A DNA stretch of 64,000 nucleotides, taken from positions 62,001-126,000 of the forward strand of contig NZ_SNYV01000015.1 of assembly GCF_004363245.1 (NCBI RefSeq). Direction: 5' to 3'. Below are positions 56,207 through 64,000 of this stretch, in pieces. Source of the DNA: Sphingobacterium yanglingense (GTDB taxonomy: Bacteria > Bacteroidota > Bacteroidia > Sphingobacteriales > Sphingobacteriaceae). A program made the position numbers and the translations under genes. Within the stretch, counting starts at the first letter, position 1; each line of letters starts with the position of its first letter. Under the pieces are notes generated by a model. That model did not search any database. It worked only from the letters and a program-made list of their open reading frames with translations, and had not been told where the DNA came from.

Positions 56207-57373
56207 TTACTTGGTTATGTATACTTTATTGCCCTGAATGCGATAATTAACACCGATGCTTTCCTGCAGAATTTTCAGCATAGCATTCAATGGTTTATTC
56301 CGGGAAACTTGCAACGTGACACGTTCTATTGTCGCCTCTTCTGTACATTCAATCTGCACACCATACCATCGCTCTAGAATCGGAATCAAGCTCCCAAGAT
56401 GCTTGCCCTGCAGATAAAAATCTCCAGCTTTCCAAGCAACGTATTCCTGCACATCTACAGAACGGACCTGGATAGCATCGCCTACAGTGGCCTGTTGCCC
56501 AGGTGTAAGGATACGTTGAACCCCATTTTTCTTTATTTTCACCTTCCCTTCGACCAATGTTGTCCGATAAGATGACTGTCCCTTATAAGCCTCTACATTG
56601 AATTGCGTGCCCAAAACCTCTACATCATGTCCTTCTGAACGTACAATAAACGGTTTAGCTATATTGTGCTGATTTCTTTTACTGACGTCAAAATAGGCTT
56701 CTCCATTCAGTTCGACTATTCTTTCAGTCGTCCCTTTAAAACTGGAAGGAAAACGTAAAGACGAAGATGCATTGAGCCATACTTTAGTTCCGTCCTCTAA
56801 TTCTATCTGATAATATCCACCTTGAGGAACAGTAATGGTCTGCCATTTGATAGTGGCCCCCGACTCACCTACATCGGCTATAGACTCGCCATTCTCATAG
56901 GCAATTCCTGATGTCTGCACCTTGATTCCGCCATGATGATCATCTAGGTTAATGAGAGTCCCGTCATCCAACGAAAGAGTAGCCACATTACCTTTTGAAT
57001 AAATCTGTCGCTCTGATGTTTCACTCTGTTCCATGTGCTCCTGCTGACTCGAGAGACTAAACCAATACAAAGAGAAGCTAGCGACAAGCAATATCGAAGC
57101 AGCAATAGCTCCCCAGTAGAAGCGTACACGCTTACTCGGTTCTACAAGAACTTCTTCTGGTTGTTCGATGATACCAAAGAGAATTTGACCTCTTAGCGCT
57201 GGTTTCAAAGCGACTTCATCTCGTTCCTCTTCGAATGATCTGCCCAACAATCCACGGACTACCTCTGCAGTAGACTCTTCATTCATCAGCTGAAAAAACT
57301 CTCGTTTTTCAGCTTTGGAACAAGTTTGATTGATATAGCATATCCACAGATATTCTATCCTATCTCTATCCAT
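56207..57373 (-). CDS. FecR-family anti-sigma factor (388 aa)
   Basis: Cytoplasmic N-terminus (about 85 residues), membrane helix near 88-110 (FYWGAIAASILLVASFSLYW), FecR domain (ELEDGTKVWLNASSSLRFPS with GEAYFDVSKRNQHN), DUF4974 end (KHLGSLIPILERWYGVQIEC to NYRIQGNKVYITK). 111 bp downstream of its sigma gene; a hairpin lies between. It links the STN receptor to the sigma factor. Confidence 0.93.
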   Translation of the reverse strand: MDRDRIEYLWICYINQTCSKAEKREFFQLMNEESTAEVVRGLLGRSFEEERDEVALKPALRGQILFGIIEQPEEVLVEPSKRVRFYWGAIAASILLVASFSLYWFSLSSQQEHMEQSETSERQIYSKGNVATLSLDDGTLINLDDHHGGIKVQTSGIAYENGESIADVGESGATIKWQTITVPQGGYYQIELEDGTKVWLNASSSLRFPSSFKGTTERIVELNGEAYFDVSKRNQHNIAKPFIVRSEGHDVEVLGTQFNVEAYKGQSSYRTTLVEGKVKIKKNGVQRILTPGQQATVGDAIQVRSVDVQEYVAWKAGDFYLQGKHLGSLIPILERWYGVQIECTEEATIERVTLQVSRNKPLNAMLKILQESIGVNYRIQGNKVYITK

Positions 57374-57445
57374 AATTTGCTTTATGAAAATGGTAAAGTA
57401 GTAGAGTGACGTACTTCATACTACCGCTTCGATACTGAAGACTTT

Positions 57446-57471
57446 AAAAAAACCAGGTCGGGTAGGTTTTT
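57446..57471. terminator. Symmetric hairpin with A/T tracts between sigma and fecR genes
   Basis: AAAAACC and GGTTTTT pair around a 10-nt loop with T-runs on both strands (minus: GGTTTTTTTAAAG). It lies in the gap between an ECF sigma gene and its fecR, both minus, and could attenuate read-through from the sigma promoter. Confidence 0.55.
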
Positions 57472-57484
57472 ATTTAACTTTTTT

Positions 57485-58066
57485 TTATTTAATCAATAGA
57501 ACGACTAAATACGCAGGGAAACCGCTACTTATCAACGCCATACGCAACTGCCTCAAACCTTCCTTCATATGAAAATGAACTGTATGAGTTGAAATATCCA
57601 ATTGTTCTGCCACTTGTTGGTAACTCATTCCCTCTATACGACACAATTGATAAACTTCTTGCTGTTTTGGGCTAAGGTGCGCTAAGGCCTGTTCAAGTAC
57701 ACGCTGCCCTTCTTTCGCATGGATGCCCTCCTCCATACTATGGTCGACAAAATATTTATCATCTTCCCATTCTTCCAGCTCTAGAAAATGTGTCGCTTGA
57801 GACTTGAGCATATCAAAGGCTACATTCCGCGCTGTACGTATAAGGTACCCCTCCAACTGTTCGACCTGCAGCAACCTGCCGCGAAATTTCCAGATCCGCA
57901 GGAATACTTCCTGCACCACCTCTTGCGCAAGGTTCTCCGACCGAGTCAGTTTAAGTGCGAACGCATTTACCTTAGGGCTGAAAAAATCAAATAGGGATGT
58001 AAAAGCCTTCTCATCTCCGGCAGCCAAAAGCTGAGTAAACTCCTGATTGAATATCGACTTTAACAT
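57485..58066 (-). CDS. ECF sigma factor (193 aa)
   Basis: Region 2: EKAFTSLFDFFSPKVNAFAL, AQEVVQEVFLRIWKFRGRLL, LEGYLIRTARNVAFDMLKSQ. Region 4: LAHLSPKQQEVYQLCRIEGM with helix-turn-helix SYQQVAEQLDISTHTVHFHM. Hydrophobic C-terminus LVVLLIK. First gene of the regulatory pair for the peptide-import operon. Confidence 0.93.
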   Translation of the reverse strand: MLKSIFNQEFTQLLAAGDEKAFTSLFDFFSPKVNAFALKLTRSENLAQEVVQEVFLRIWKFRGRLLQVEQLEGYLIRTARNVAFDMLKSQATHFLELEEWEDDKYFVDHSMEEGIHAKEGQRVLEQALAHLSPKQQEVYQLCRIEGMSYQQVAEQLDISTHTVHFHMKEGLRQLRMALISSGFPAYLVVLLIK

Positions 58067-58090
58067 TATATATGATTCCTAATTGGAGGA

Positions 58091-58098
58091 CAAATATA
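58091..58098 (-). promoter_or_regulatory. -7 element of the ECF sigma gene
   Basis: Minus strand TATATTTG, perfect TAnnTTTG, 25 bp before the sigma start codon. No convincing -33 at the expected spacing. The same element precedes the other ECF gene near 40252. Confidence 0.55.
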
Positions 58099-58212
58099 AA
58101 AAACTGAACAAGTATTGTACACTTTTTCGTCTGAGTAAATTGGTTTGGGCCACAAATTTACAATCCGATAACAGAATCCATCTGCCTTAGGAGCTACTCA
58201 CAAGACAGTGAT

Positions 58213-58249
58213 AATATTCCCTTGACGCTGAGACCGCCAAGGGAGTATT
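58213..58249. terminator. 3' hairpin of the flavin-reductase/DUF2480 operon
   Basis: AATATTCCCTTG (58213-58224) pairs with CAAGGGAGTATT (58238-58249), 12 bp with one mismatch or wobble, 13-nt loop, 2 bp after the stop of the flavin reductase gene. No T-run, so it may protect the 3' end rather than terminate strongly. Confidence 0.55.
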
Positions 58250-58251
58250 AA

Positions 58252-58797
58252 TTACTTAACAAAAGGGGAATGCAGCATAAGATTGACCATTTTGTCAATT
58301 CTTTCCCTAGATGCAACTGTCAGCTTCCGCTCGTCCGTAAGCAGATCTTTTCGTTGCATCGGTAAGCTATAAGGTAATGTCCACCCACGCAATGATTTTG
58401 CGACATCATCCATCCCATTAATACCCTGCATCGCCTGCACCCCATCGGCCCAGCAAACGAGACCTATCAATTTCCCTGTTAAATAGGGAGATTGTAATTT
58501 TGCACTGCACTCTAACCAATCAAGACAGTTTTTCATTACTCCGGTCATCCCCCCATGATAAAGTGGGGTTAACCACACATGTAGATCGGTTTCTCTAAAC
58601 ATGATATTCATGCGATCTACCGAGTTGGGAACTTTATTCAGGGTCGTATCAAACAATGGAACCCCAGAGTCTGTAACTCTAAAAACATCGACAGAAGCAT
58701 TTTCCGCCAAGAACCTCTCTTCAAAATACTTTGTTATTATTTCGGAAGTAGCTCCTTCTCTTCGGTCCAACGAACCATTAAATAATAATACTTTCAT
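58252..58797 (-). CDS. NADPH-dependent FMN reductase family flavoprotein (181 aa)
   Basis: The ATG at 58797 (MKVLLFNGSLDRREGATSEI) is preferred over the longer frame from 58842 because it begins the flavodoxin-like beta strand directly and lies 4 bp after the DUF2480 stop. Marks: phosphate loop NGSLDRREGAT, LTPLYHGGMTGVMKNCLDWL (typical of the family), LIGLVCWADGVQAM. Probably a quinone or flavin reductase using NAD(P)H. In operon with DUF2480; the divergent SufR-like regulator points to redox or iron-sulfur control. Confidence 0.88.
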   Translation of the reverse strand: MKVLLFNGSLDRREGATSEIITKYFEERFLAENASVDVFRVTDSGVPLFDTTLNKVPNSVDRMNIMFRETDLHVWLTPLYHGGMTGVMKNCLDWLECSAKLQSPYLTGKLIGLVCWADGVQAMQGINGMDDVAKSLRGWTLPYSLPMQRKDLLTDERKLTVASRERIDKMVNLMLHSPFVK

Positions 58798-58801
58798 ACA
58801 T

Positions 58802-59302
58802 CTATCGTTTAAAAATAACTTTAGGCATACCCGCCTCACCATACATCAGCGTCGCGACCACAGGACGCAACTTATCTACAGCCACCATAAAGAGATCGGG
58901 ATCAATATTAGGATTAGCTTTTACAACGACTTTGGCGCCTTCCAAATGTTCAAAATCAGCCCCCACAAGCTCCTCTCTCCACAAGAGATTCTTCAGCTCC
59001 TCCGTTGTTCTATAATCTACACGCCTCGCAATACCATGTAATCTGTCGGCGAGCATAAAATAAACCCAGGTAGGGATGATGGTATCTTCGCTACAGCCGA
59101 TGGCCACTGCTTTGCCAGTCAATGCTGCCCAATCGTAACGAGACAATTCTTCTTTAAACTCCTTTTCCTTTATGATAAGCCCCATAAACAGAAAATCTTT
59201 AATATCCAGAAAAAAAACATCTTCCTGTGGCTCATAATCCATCAAGTCGATTGTTATAATACCGGATGCATGCACCTTATTAAAAAAAACTTCTTCTTCC
59301 AT
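58802..59302 (-). CDS. DUF2480 family protein (166 aa)
   Basis: Matches DUF2480 over its length: ASGIITIDLMDYEPQEDVFF, DIKDFLFMGLIIKEKEFKEE, LTGKAVAIGCSEDTIIPTWV, YFMLADRLHGIARRV. No signal peptide, no membrane helix. The family is restricted to Bacteroidetes-type genomes as far as I know and has no assigned function. First gene of the operon; translation coupling to the flavin reductase is likely (4-bp gap). It faces a 48-bp palindrome upstream. Confidence 0.85.
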   Translation of the reverse strand: MEEEVFFNKVHASGIITIDLMDYEPQEDVFFLDIKDFLFMGLIIKEKEFKEELSRYDWAALTGKAVAIGCSEDTIIPTWVYFMLADRLHGIARRVDYRTTEELKNLLWREELVGADFEHLEGAKVVVKANPNIDPDLFMVAVDKLRPVVATLMYGEAGMPKVIFKR

Positions 59303-59446
59303 ACTCCATTTTCTAAAATATACTAATAACCAGAGCCCAATCGACCGAATGGGTCGGCCTTATAATCCCAATATTACCTGCACAATGTAACAGTCGTAAT
59401 GAATAAAATTAAAGAAACTTCGATATTCCATAGTGCAAAAATGAGA

Positions 59447-59494
59447 AATGCCTATTAATAAAACAAGTTAAAACTTGTTTTATTAATAGGCATT
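59447..59494. promoter_or_regulatory. Perfect 48-bp palindrome, 23-bp arms
   Basis: The arm AATGCCTATTAATAAAACAA plus GTT (59447-59469) is repeated exactly in reverse complement at 59472-59494, with only AA between. It lies 52 bp before the SufR-like gene and 144 bp before the DUF2480 start, between two divergent genes, so it cannot be a terminator of either. Most likely the binding site of the adjacent regulator or a cruciform-forming element. Confidence 0.85.
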
Positions 59495-59546
59495 AAAAAA
59501 ATAGAATTATCTTTACGCCGAAACATAAACGTAACAAACAGAACAA

Positions 59547-60185
59547 ATGAAAAAAGAAAGTGTAGACCGTATCTTAATGATTATCAAAATGCGTGGAGAG
59601 GCTACACTTGCATTAATAGCGTCCGAGCTAAGCATTACCAAAGAAGGTGCCCGTCAACATCTCAATGGTCTGATCCAATCGGAACTAGTGATATCCGAGC
59701 AACGAAGTGAGGGTGTAGGACGTCCAACAATATATTACAGCCTCACGGACAAAGGTTTTTCACGCTTTCCGGACACCCACGCCCAGGTCACTGTAGATTT
59801 ATTACAGGCGATAAAAAGTCTGTTGGGCGACGACGCCTTAAATCTTTTGATTTCAGACCGCGAACAGCAGACCTATAGCCGATATGCCGAAGCACTAACA
59901 GGATTAGATACGATAGAAAGCCGACTGGATAAACTCAGTCTGCTGCGTAGTCAGGAGGGGTATATGGCAGAATGGAAAAAAGAAGAAGATCTATATTACT
60001 TTATAGAGAGCCATTGCCCAATCTGCGCTGCGGCAACAGCCTGCCAGGGATTCTGTAGGGCTGAACTGCAGAATTTCATCAAACTATTTGGCCCTGCGTA
60101 CGAAATCAAACGATTAGAGCATATCCTGGCCAAGGATAGACGCTGTGTGTACGAAATAAAAGAATTGTCCAAAGCTAGACAATAG
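59547..60185 (+). CDS. SufR-like winged-helix regulator with C-terminal cysteine cluster (212 aa)
   Basis: DNA-binding part: residues 5-65, with helix-turn-helix LALIASELSITKEGARQHLN and wing GVGRPTIYYSLTDKG, as in ArsR/DeoR-like SufR proteins. The middle is helical. The C-terminus holds Cys157, 160, 166, 170 and 200 (SHCPICAAATACQGFC and RRC), able to hold an iron-sulfur cluster or zinc. Spacing differs from cyanobacterial SufR. It is divergent from DUF2480/flavin reductase with a 48-bp palindrome between, so it probably represses that operon and itself depending on cluster state. Confidence 0.82.
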   Translation: MKKESVDRILMIIKMRGEATLALIASELSITKEGARQHLNGLIQSELVISEQRSEGVGRPTIYYSLTDKGFSRFPDTHAQVTVDLLQAIKSLLGDDALNLLISDREQQTYSRYAEALTGLDTIESRLDKLSLLRSQEGYMAEWKKEEDLYYFIESHCPICAAATACQGFCRAELQNFIKLFGPAYEIKRLEHILAKDRRCVYEIKELSKARQ

Positions 60186-60238
60186 CTATACCGAGCCATA
60201 GGTCGGCAAATATGTTGAAACATTTTATGTCCTAACTA

Positions 60239-60269
60239 TTTACAGTTCAAAATATTCTTTATATCTTTG
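60239..60269 (+). promoter_or_regulatory. Promoter of the str operon
   Basis: TTTA (60239-60242), 19 bp, then TATCTTTG (60262-60269), a perfect TAnnTTTG, 49 bp before rpsL. The leader after it is A-rich. Confidence 0.7.
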
Positions 60270-60318
60270 CGGACTTTAATAGTATTTTTAAACAAAATTT
60301 AAAAACAAAAACAGGTAA

Positions 60319-60732
60319 ATGCCTACTATTCAACAATTAGTTAGAAAAGGTAGAGTAGCTCTGGTTGACAAGAGTAAGTCACCAGCGTTGGACTCATGTC
60401 CACAGCGAAGAGGTGTATGTACACGTGTATATACTACTACCCCTAAAAAACCAAACTCAGCAATGCGTAAAGTAGCTCGTGTACGTTTAACAAACGGTAA
60501 AGAGGTCAACGCTTACATCCCTGGAGAAGGTCACAACTTACAAGAGCACTCGATCGTTTTGATCCGTGGTGGTCGTGTTAAAGATTTACCAGGTGTGCGT
60601 TACCACATCATCCGTGGTGCATTAGATACTTCAGGTGTAGCAGGTCGTAACCAACGTCGTTCTAAGTATGGAACTAAGCGTCCTAAACCAGGACAAGCAG
60701 CTGCAGCTCCAGCAAAAGGCAAAAAGAAATAA
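60319..60732 (+). CDS. rpsL: Ribosomal protein S12 (137 aa)
   Basis: Small-subunit decoding-centre protein. [20 protein letters not shown] start, [20 protein letters not shown] (Lys of the streptomycin site kept) and [20 protein letters not shown]. The Ala/Lys tail [13 protein letters not shown] is a common Bacteroidetes extension. First gene of the str operon; codon use shows the strong bias of highly expressed genes. Confidence 0.99.
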   Translation: MPTIQQLVRKGRVALVDKSKSPALDSCPQRRGVCTRVYTTTPKKPNSAMRKVARVRLTNGKEVNAYIPGEGHNLQEHSIVLIRGGRVKDLPGVRYHIIRGALDTSGVAGRNQRRSKYGTKRPKPGQAAAAPAKGKKK

Positions 60733-60751
60733 TTAAACGGAGGAAAGAAAA

Positions 60752-61219
60752 ATGAGAAAATCAAAACCAAAAAAGAGAATCATTTTACCTGATCCAAAGT
60801 TTAACGACGTTCAGGTAACACGTTTTGTAAACAATATGATGTTTGACGGTAAGAAATCTATCGCTTACTCTATTTTTTACGATGCAGTAGAATTAGTAGA
60901 ACAAAAAACACAAGAGAACGGACTAGAAGCTTGGAAAAAAGCTTTGAACAACGTAATGCCTGCAGTAGAGGTTAAATCTCGCCGTGTTGGTGGTGCCAAC
61001 TTCCAAGTTCCTATGGAAGTACGTCCAGAGCGTAAAATCGCTTTAGGGATGAAATGGTTAATTTCTTACGCTCGCAAGCGTGGTGAAAAAACTATGTTCG
61101 AAAAATTAGCAGGAGAGATCATTTCAGCTTCTAAAGGTGAAGGTGCTGCTGTGAAGAAGAAAGAAGATACGCACAAAATGGCGGAAGCTAACAAAGCGTT
61201 CTCACACTTCAGATTCTAA
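60752..61219 (+). CDS. rpsG: Ribosomal protein S7 (155 aa)
   Basis: Head protein that nucleates 16S 3' domain assembly. [78 protein letters not shown]. Only 19 bp after rpsL. An unusually good ribosome site for this phylum, GGAGG at 60739-60743, lies 8 bases before the ATG. Confidence 0.99.
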   Translation: MRKSKPKKRIILPDPKFNDVQVTRFVNNMMFDGKKSIAYSIFYDAVELVEQKTQENGLEAWKKALNNVMPAVEVKSRRVGGANFQVPMEVRPERKIALGMKWLISYARKRGEKTMFEKLAGEIISASKGEGAAVKKKEDTHKMAEANKAFSHFRF

Positions 61220-61246
61220 TTTTGAAAACGACAAAACAAATATGAT

Positions 61247-61293
61247 TACACCGATCGTTGATAAAGATTTCCATCATTATCACGGTCGGTGTA
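61247..61293 (+). promoter_or_regulatory. Stem-loop in the rpsG-fusA gap
   Basis: TACACCGATCGTTGAT pairs with ATCACGGTCGGTGTA (one bulge, one wobble) around a 16-nt loop, 56 bp before the preferred fusA start. Without a T-run, it is not a plain terminator; a translational control site or processing site is possible. Confidence 0.5.
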
Positions 61294-61348
61294 CTTATTT
61301 AAACTGTTAAAATTAAACAGCCTCCCAAAGGCAAACTGCAAAAATAAA

Positions 61349-63472
61349 ATGGCAAAAGATTTAAAATTAGTTAGAAATATCGGTATCGCTGCTCACATCG
61401 ATGCTGGTAAAACAACAACTACAGAACGTATACTCTTCTACTCTGGTGTAAACCACAAATTGGGAGAGACTCACGAAGGTTCTGCGACTACAGACTGGAT
61501 GGCACAAGAGCAAGAGCGTGGTATCACGATCACATCTGCAGCTGTAACTGTATTCTGGAACTACCGTAACAAAAAATACCAAGTAAACGTAATCGATACT
61601 CCTGGACACGTGGATTTCACGGTTGAGGTAAACCGTTCGTTACGTGTATTAGATGGTCTAGTTTTCTTGTTCTCAGCAGTTGATGGTGTTGAACCTCAAT
61701 CAGAGACTAACTGGAGATTGGCTGATGGATACAAAGTACCTCGTATTGGTTTCGTTAACAAAATGGACCGTTCAGGTGCTGACTTCTTGAAAGTAGTTGG
61801 CCAAGTAAAATCTATGTTAGGATCTAACGCTGTCGCTTTACAATTACCAATCGGTGCGGAAGATGGTTTCGAAGGTGTAGTTGACTTGATCAACAACCGT
61901 GGTATGGTATGGAATGAGGCAGACAAAGGAATGACTTTTACGGAAGTTCCTATTCCTGCGGACATGTTGGACGAGGTATCTGAATACCGTGAAAAATTAT
62001 TAGAAGCTGTTGCTTCTTATGATGAAACTTTGATGGAGAAATTCTTCGAAGATCCAAACTCATTGACTGAGCGCGAAATCTTAGATGCTTTACGTAAAGC
62101 AGTATTAGACAATGCAATCGTTCCTATGGTATGTGGTTCATCTTTCAAAAACAAAGGTGTACAGACAATGCTTGACTTAGTAATGGAGTTATTACCTTCA
62201 CCTCTTGATATCGAAGCGGTAAAAGGAACAAACCCGAATACAGGTGAAGAAATCGAGCGTAAACCATCTGAATCAGAGCCTTTCGCAGCATTAGGTTTCA
62301 AAATCGCAACTGACCCATTCGTAGGTCGTCTGTGTTTCGTACGTGCTTACTCAGGTGTACTTGAGGCTGGTTCTTATGTATTGAATACACGCTCAGGAAA
62401 CAAAGAGCGTATCTCTCGTATCTTCCAAATGCACGCTAACAAGCAAAACCCTATCGAAAGAATCAGTGCGGGTGATATTGGTGCAGTTGTAGGTTTCAAA
62501 GATATCAAAACAGGTGATACACTATGTGATGAAAAGAATCCTATCGTTCTTGAGTCAATGCAATTCCCAGAGCCAGTTATCGGTTTAGCGATTGAGCCTA
62601 AAACTCAAGCTGACGTAGATAAATTAGGTATCGGCTTAAGCAAATTGGCTGAAGAGGATCCAACATTCGTCGTTAAAACTGACGAAGACACAGGTCAGAC
62701 TGTAATCTCAGGTATGGGTGAGCTTCACTTGGATATCTTGATCGACCGTTTACGTCGCGAGTTCAAAGTTGAAGTAAACCAAGGAGCTCCTCAGGTAGCA
62801 TACAAAGAGTCTATCAACGGAACTACAGAACACCGTGAAGTATACAAAAAACAATCAGGTGGTCGTGGTAAATTCGCAGACATCAAAGTTGTTATCTCTC
62901 CTATCGACGAGGATTATGATACGTCAAAATCAGCGCTTCAATTCGTAAACGAAATCGTAGGTGGTGCTGTACCTAAAGAATACATCCCTGCGGTTCAAAA
63001 AGGTTTCGAATCTTCATTGAACAATGGTGTATTAGCTGGATACCCACTATCAGGTATGAAAGTTCGTTTGATCGATGGTTCATTCCACGCAGTGGATTCA
63101 GATTCATTGTCATTTGAGCTAGCTGCTAAGATGGCATACCGTCAAGCTCTTCCTAAATGTTCTCCAGTATTGATGGAGCCTATCATGAAAGTAGAAGTAT
63201 TGACTCCAGAAGAAAACATGGGTGATGTAATGGGTGACTTGAACCGTCGTCGTGGTCAGATGCAAGGTCTAGATACACGTAATGGAGCTCAAGTAATCAA
63301 AGCTATCGTACCTCTTTCTGAGATGTTTGGTTACGTAACACAATTACGTACTATCACTTCAGGTCGTGCGACTTCGACTATGGAATTCGATCACTATGCT
63401 GAGGCACCACGTAACGTACAAGAAGACGTGATTGCTAAATCAAAAGGAAGAATCAAATCTATTGAAGACTAA
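61349..63472 (+). CDS. fusA: Elongation factor G (707 aa)
   Basis: Translocation GTPase. The ATG at 61349 ([20 protein letters not shown]) is the true start; the longer frame from 61289 adds 20 residues that overlap the stem-loop. G1 [13 protein letters not shown]2 [10 protein letters not shown]3 DTPGHVDF, G4 [10 protein letters not shown]; domains II-V follow, including [20 protein letters not shown] and the domain V end. Length fits the family. Confidence 0.99.
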   Translation: MAKDLKLVRNIGIAAHIDAGKTTTTERILFYSGVNHKLGETHEGSATTDWMAQEQERGITITSAAVTVFWNYRNKKYQVNVIDTPGHVDFTVEVNRSLRVLDGLVFLFSAVDGVEPQSETNWRLADGYKVPRIGFVNKMDRSGADFLKVVGQVKSMLGSNAVALQLPIGAEDGFEGVVDLINNRGMVWNEADKGMTFTEVPIPADMLDEVSEYREKLLEAVASYDETLMEKFFEDPNSLTEREILDALRKAVLDNAIVPMVCGSSFKNKGVQTMLDLVMELLPSPLDIEAVKGTNPNTGEEIERKPSESEPFAALGFKIATDPFVGRLCFVRAYSGVLEAGSYVLNTRSGNKERISRIFQMHANKQNPIERISAGDIGAVVGFKDIKTGDTLCDEKNPIVLESMQFPEPVIGLAIEPKTQADVDKLGIGLSKLAEEDPTFVVKTDEDTGQTVISGMGELHLDILIDRLRREFKVEVNQGAPQVAYKESINGTTEHREVYKKQSGGRGKFADIKVVISPIDEDYDTSKSALQFVNEIVGGAVPKEYIPAVQKGFESSLNNGVLAGYPLSGMKVRLIDGSFHAVDSDSLSFELAAKMAYRQALPKCSPVLMEPIMKVEVLTPEENMGDVMGDLNRRRGQMQGLDTRNGAQVIKAIVPLSEMFGYVTQLRTITSGRATSTMEFDHYAEAPRNVQEDVIAKSKGRIKSIED

Positions 63473-63483
63473 TAATTTAGAAT

Positions 63484-63594
63484 AAGGATAAAGGAACAAA
63501 TATGGAGGACATGTCTTTTATCTTTGTTCTTTCCATCCTTAATCCAAAGAAAGATAAACCGACCGCTGGTTGCGAATAGCTCTAATCAGCGGTC
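63484..63594 (+). promoter_or_regulatory. Two stem-loops in the fusA-rpsJ gap
   Basis: First: AAGGATAAAGGAACAAA (63484-63500) with TTTGTTCTTTCCATCCTT (63523-63540), imperfect. Second: GACCGCTG (63561-63568) with CAGCGGTC (63587-63594), perfect 8 bp. Both precede rpsJ without a strong T-run. The ACCG/CGGT stem recalls the loop before fusA. Confidence 0.5.
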
Positions 63595-63612
63595 ATTTTA
63601 AACAAATAAAAA

Positions 63613-63918
63613 ATGAGCCAAAGAATCAGAATCAAATTGAAATCTTACGATTACAATTTAGTTGACAAATCAGCTGAGAAAATCGTAAAGACAGTAAAAC
63701 CTACAGGTGCAGTTGTTAGTGGTCCTATTCCATTGCCTACTGAGAAAAAAATCTATACGGTATTACGTTCTCCACACGTTAACAAAAAAGCACGTGAGCA
63801 ATTCCAATTGTGTTCTTACAAGAGATTGTTAGACATCTACTCATCTAACTCAAAAACAGTTGATGCGTTGATGAAATTAGAATTACCTTCAGGTGTTGAA
63901 GTTGAAATCAAAGTGTGA
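63613..63918 (+). CDS. rpsJ: Ribosomal protein S10 (101 aa)
   Basis: [60 protein letters not shown] are diagnostic. Part of the 30S head and antitermination partner in other bacteria. In Bacteroidetes it follows fusA and begins the S10 cluster; here a terminator-like hairpin follows 22 bp after the stop and no rplC start is seen before the window end. Confidence 0.99.
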   Translation: MSQRIRIKLKSYDYNLVDKSAEKIVKTVKPTGAVVSGPIPLPTEKKIYTVLRSPHVNKKAREQFQLCSYKRLLDIYSSNSKTVDALMKLELPSGVEVEIKV

Positions 63919-63940
63919 TAGATTTCAGTTACTGAAAAGA

Positions 63941-63970
63941 AAAGCCTTCTCTAACAAGAAGGCTTTTTTT
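63941..63970 (+). terminator. Rho-independent terminator after rpsJ
   Basis: AAAGCCTTCT (63941-63950) and AGAAGGCTTT (63957-63966) form a perfect 10-bp stem with a 6-nt loop followed by TTTT (63967-63970). Confidence 0.88.
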
Positions 63971-64000
63971 ATGGACGCAAACGAAGCCATCGTGTTAAAT

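Noticed and set aside
61289..61348. 20-codon N-terminal extension of EF-G
   Set aside because: Not present in the family; overlaps a stem-loop; the ATG at 61349 starts the conserved [11 protein letters not shown] sequence.
63971..64000. ATG after the rpsJ terminator opening a frame to the window end
   Set aside because: Only ten codons are visible, starting directly on the terminator T-run; it does not resemble the start of rplC.

Overview
The window is a chromosomal segment of a Bacteroidetes bacterium, most likely of the family Sphingobacteriaceae (Sphingobacterium or Pedobacter type). The basis is four SusC-type TonB-dependent receptors with N-terminal STN domains, each next to a FecR anti-sigma gene. 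There are also SusD lipoproteins, the typical Bacteroidetes -7 promoter element TAnnTTTG, few Shine-Dalgarno sequences, and a str operon in the order rpsL-rpsG-fusA-rpsJ. The genus is an inference.

Layout. 1-4.4 kb: a susC cut by the window edge, its fecR (no adjacent sigma gene), a 17-unit array with an exact 21-bp period, and a frameshifted small gene. 4.5-8.3 kb: two small unknown genes, then a GH88 unsaturated glucuronyl hydrolase and a DUF2264 protein in one operon. 8.7-12.3 kb: a membrane protein/ECF sigma/putative anti-sigma trio, an SH3-like secreted protein and a TlpA-like thioredoxin. 12.6-23.2 kb: a complete utilisation locus (ECF sigma, FecR, SusC, SusD, a PKD plus CBM9-like protein, a HGSNAT/NagX-like membrane acetyltransferase and a DUF4874/DUF4832 protein). 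23.5-26.2 kb: a divergent pair of a lipoprotein formylglycine-generating enzyme and a Cys-type sulfatase. 26.3-27.8 kb: a DMT exporter and a divergent Lrp/AsnC regulator. 27.9-40.2 kb (minus strand): ECF sigma, CPA1 antiporter, FecR, SusC, SusD, DUF4843, PKD-like lipoprotein and TlpA-like protein. 40.3-47.5 kb: FMN-dependent alpha-hydroxy-acid oxidase, copper ATPase with chaperone, and a SWIM/SNF2 helicase. 47.6-58.1 kb (minus strand): ECF sigma, FecR, SusC, SusD, TlpA-like protein and a DPP4-type S9 peptidase. 58.2-60.2 kb: a flavin reductase-like gene and a DUF2480 gene, divergent from a cysteine-rich SufR-like regulator, with a perfect 48-bp palindrome between them. 60.3-64 kb: the str operon.

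How the parts fit. The left half reads as a scavenging region for sulfated, uronic-acid-containing glycans, possibly a glycosaminoglycan: outer-membrane import by SusCD, de-sulfation by a sulfatase matured by its own exported FGE, removal of unsaturated uronic acid by GH88, and a transmembrane acetyltransferase of the type that acetylates terminal glucosamine. No polysaccharide lyase is present. The 47.6-58.1 kb locus looks like peptide import plus X-prolyl dipeptidase. The 27.9-37.8 kb locus has an unknown substrate.

Most unusual non-gene signals: the 21-bp array; antisense promoter/hairpin pairs lying between fecR and susC in three loci, resembling DonS-type cis-antisense RNAs of Bacteroides; the 48-bp palindrome; and a decayed second copy of the FGE 5' region near 10.95 kb.
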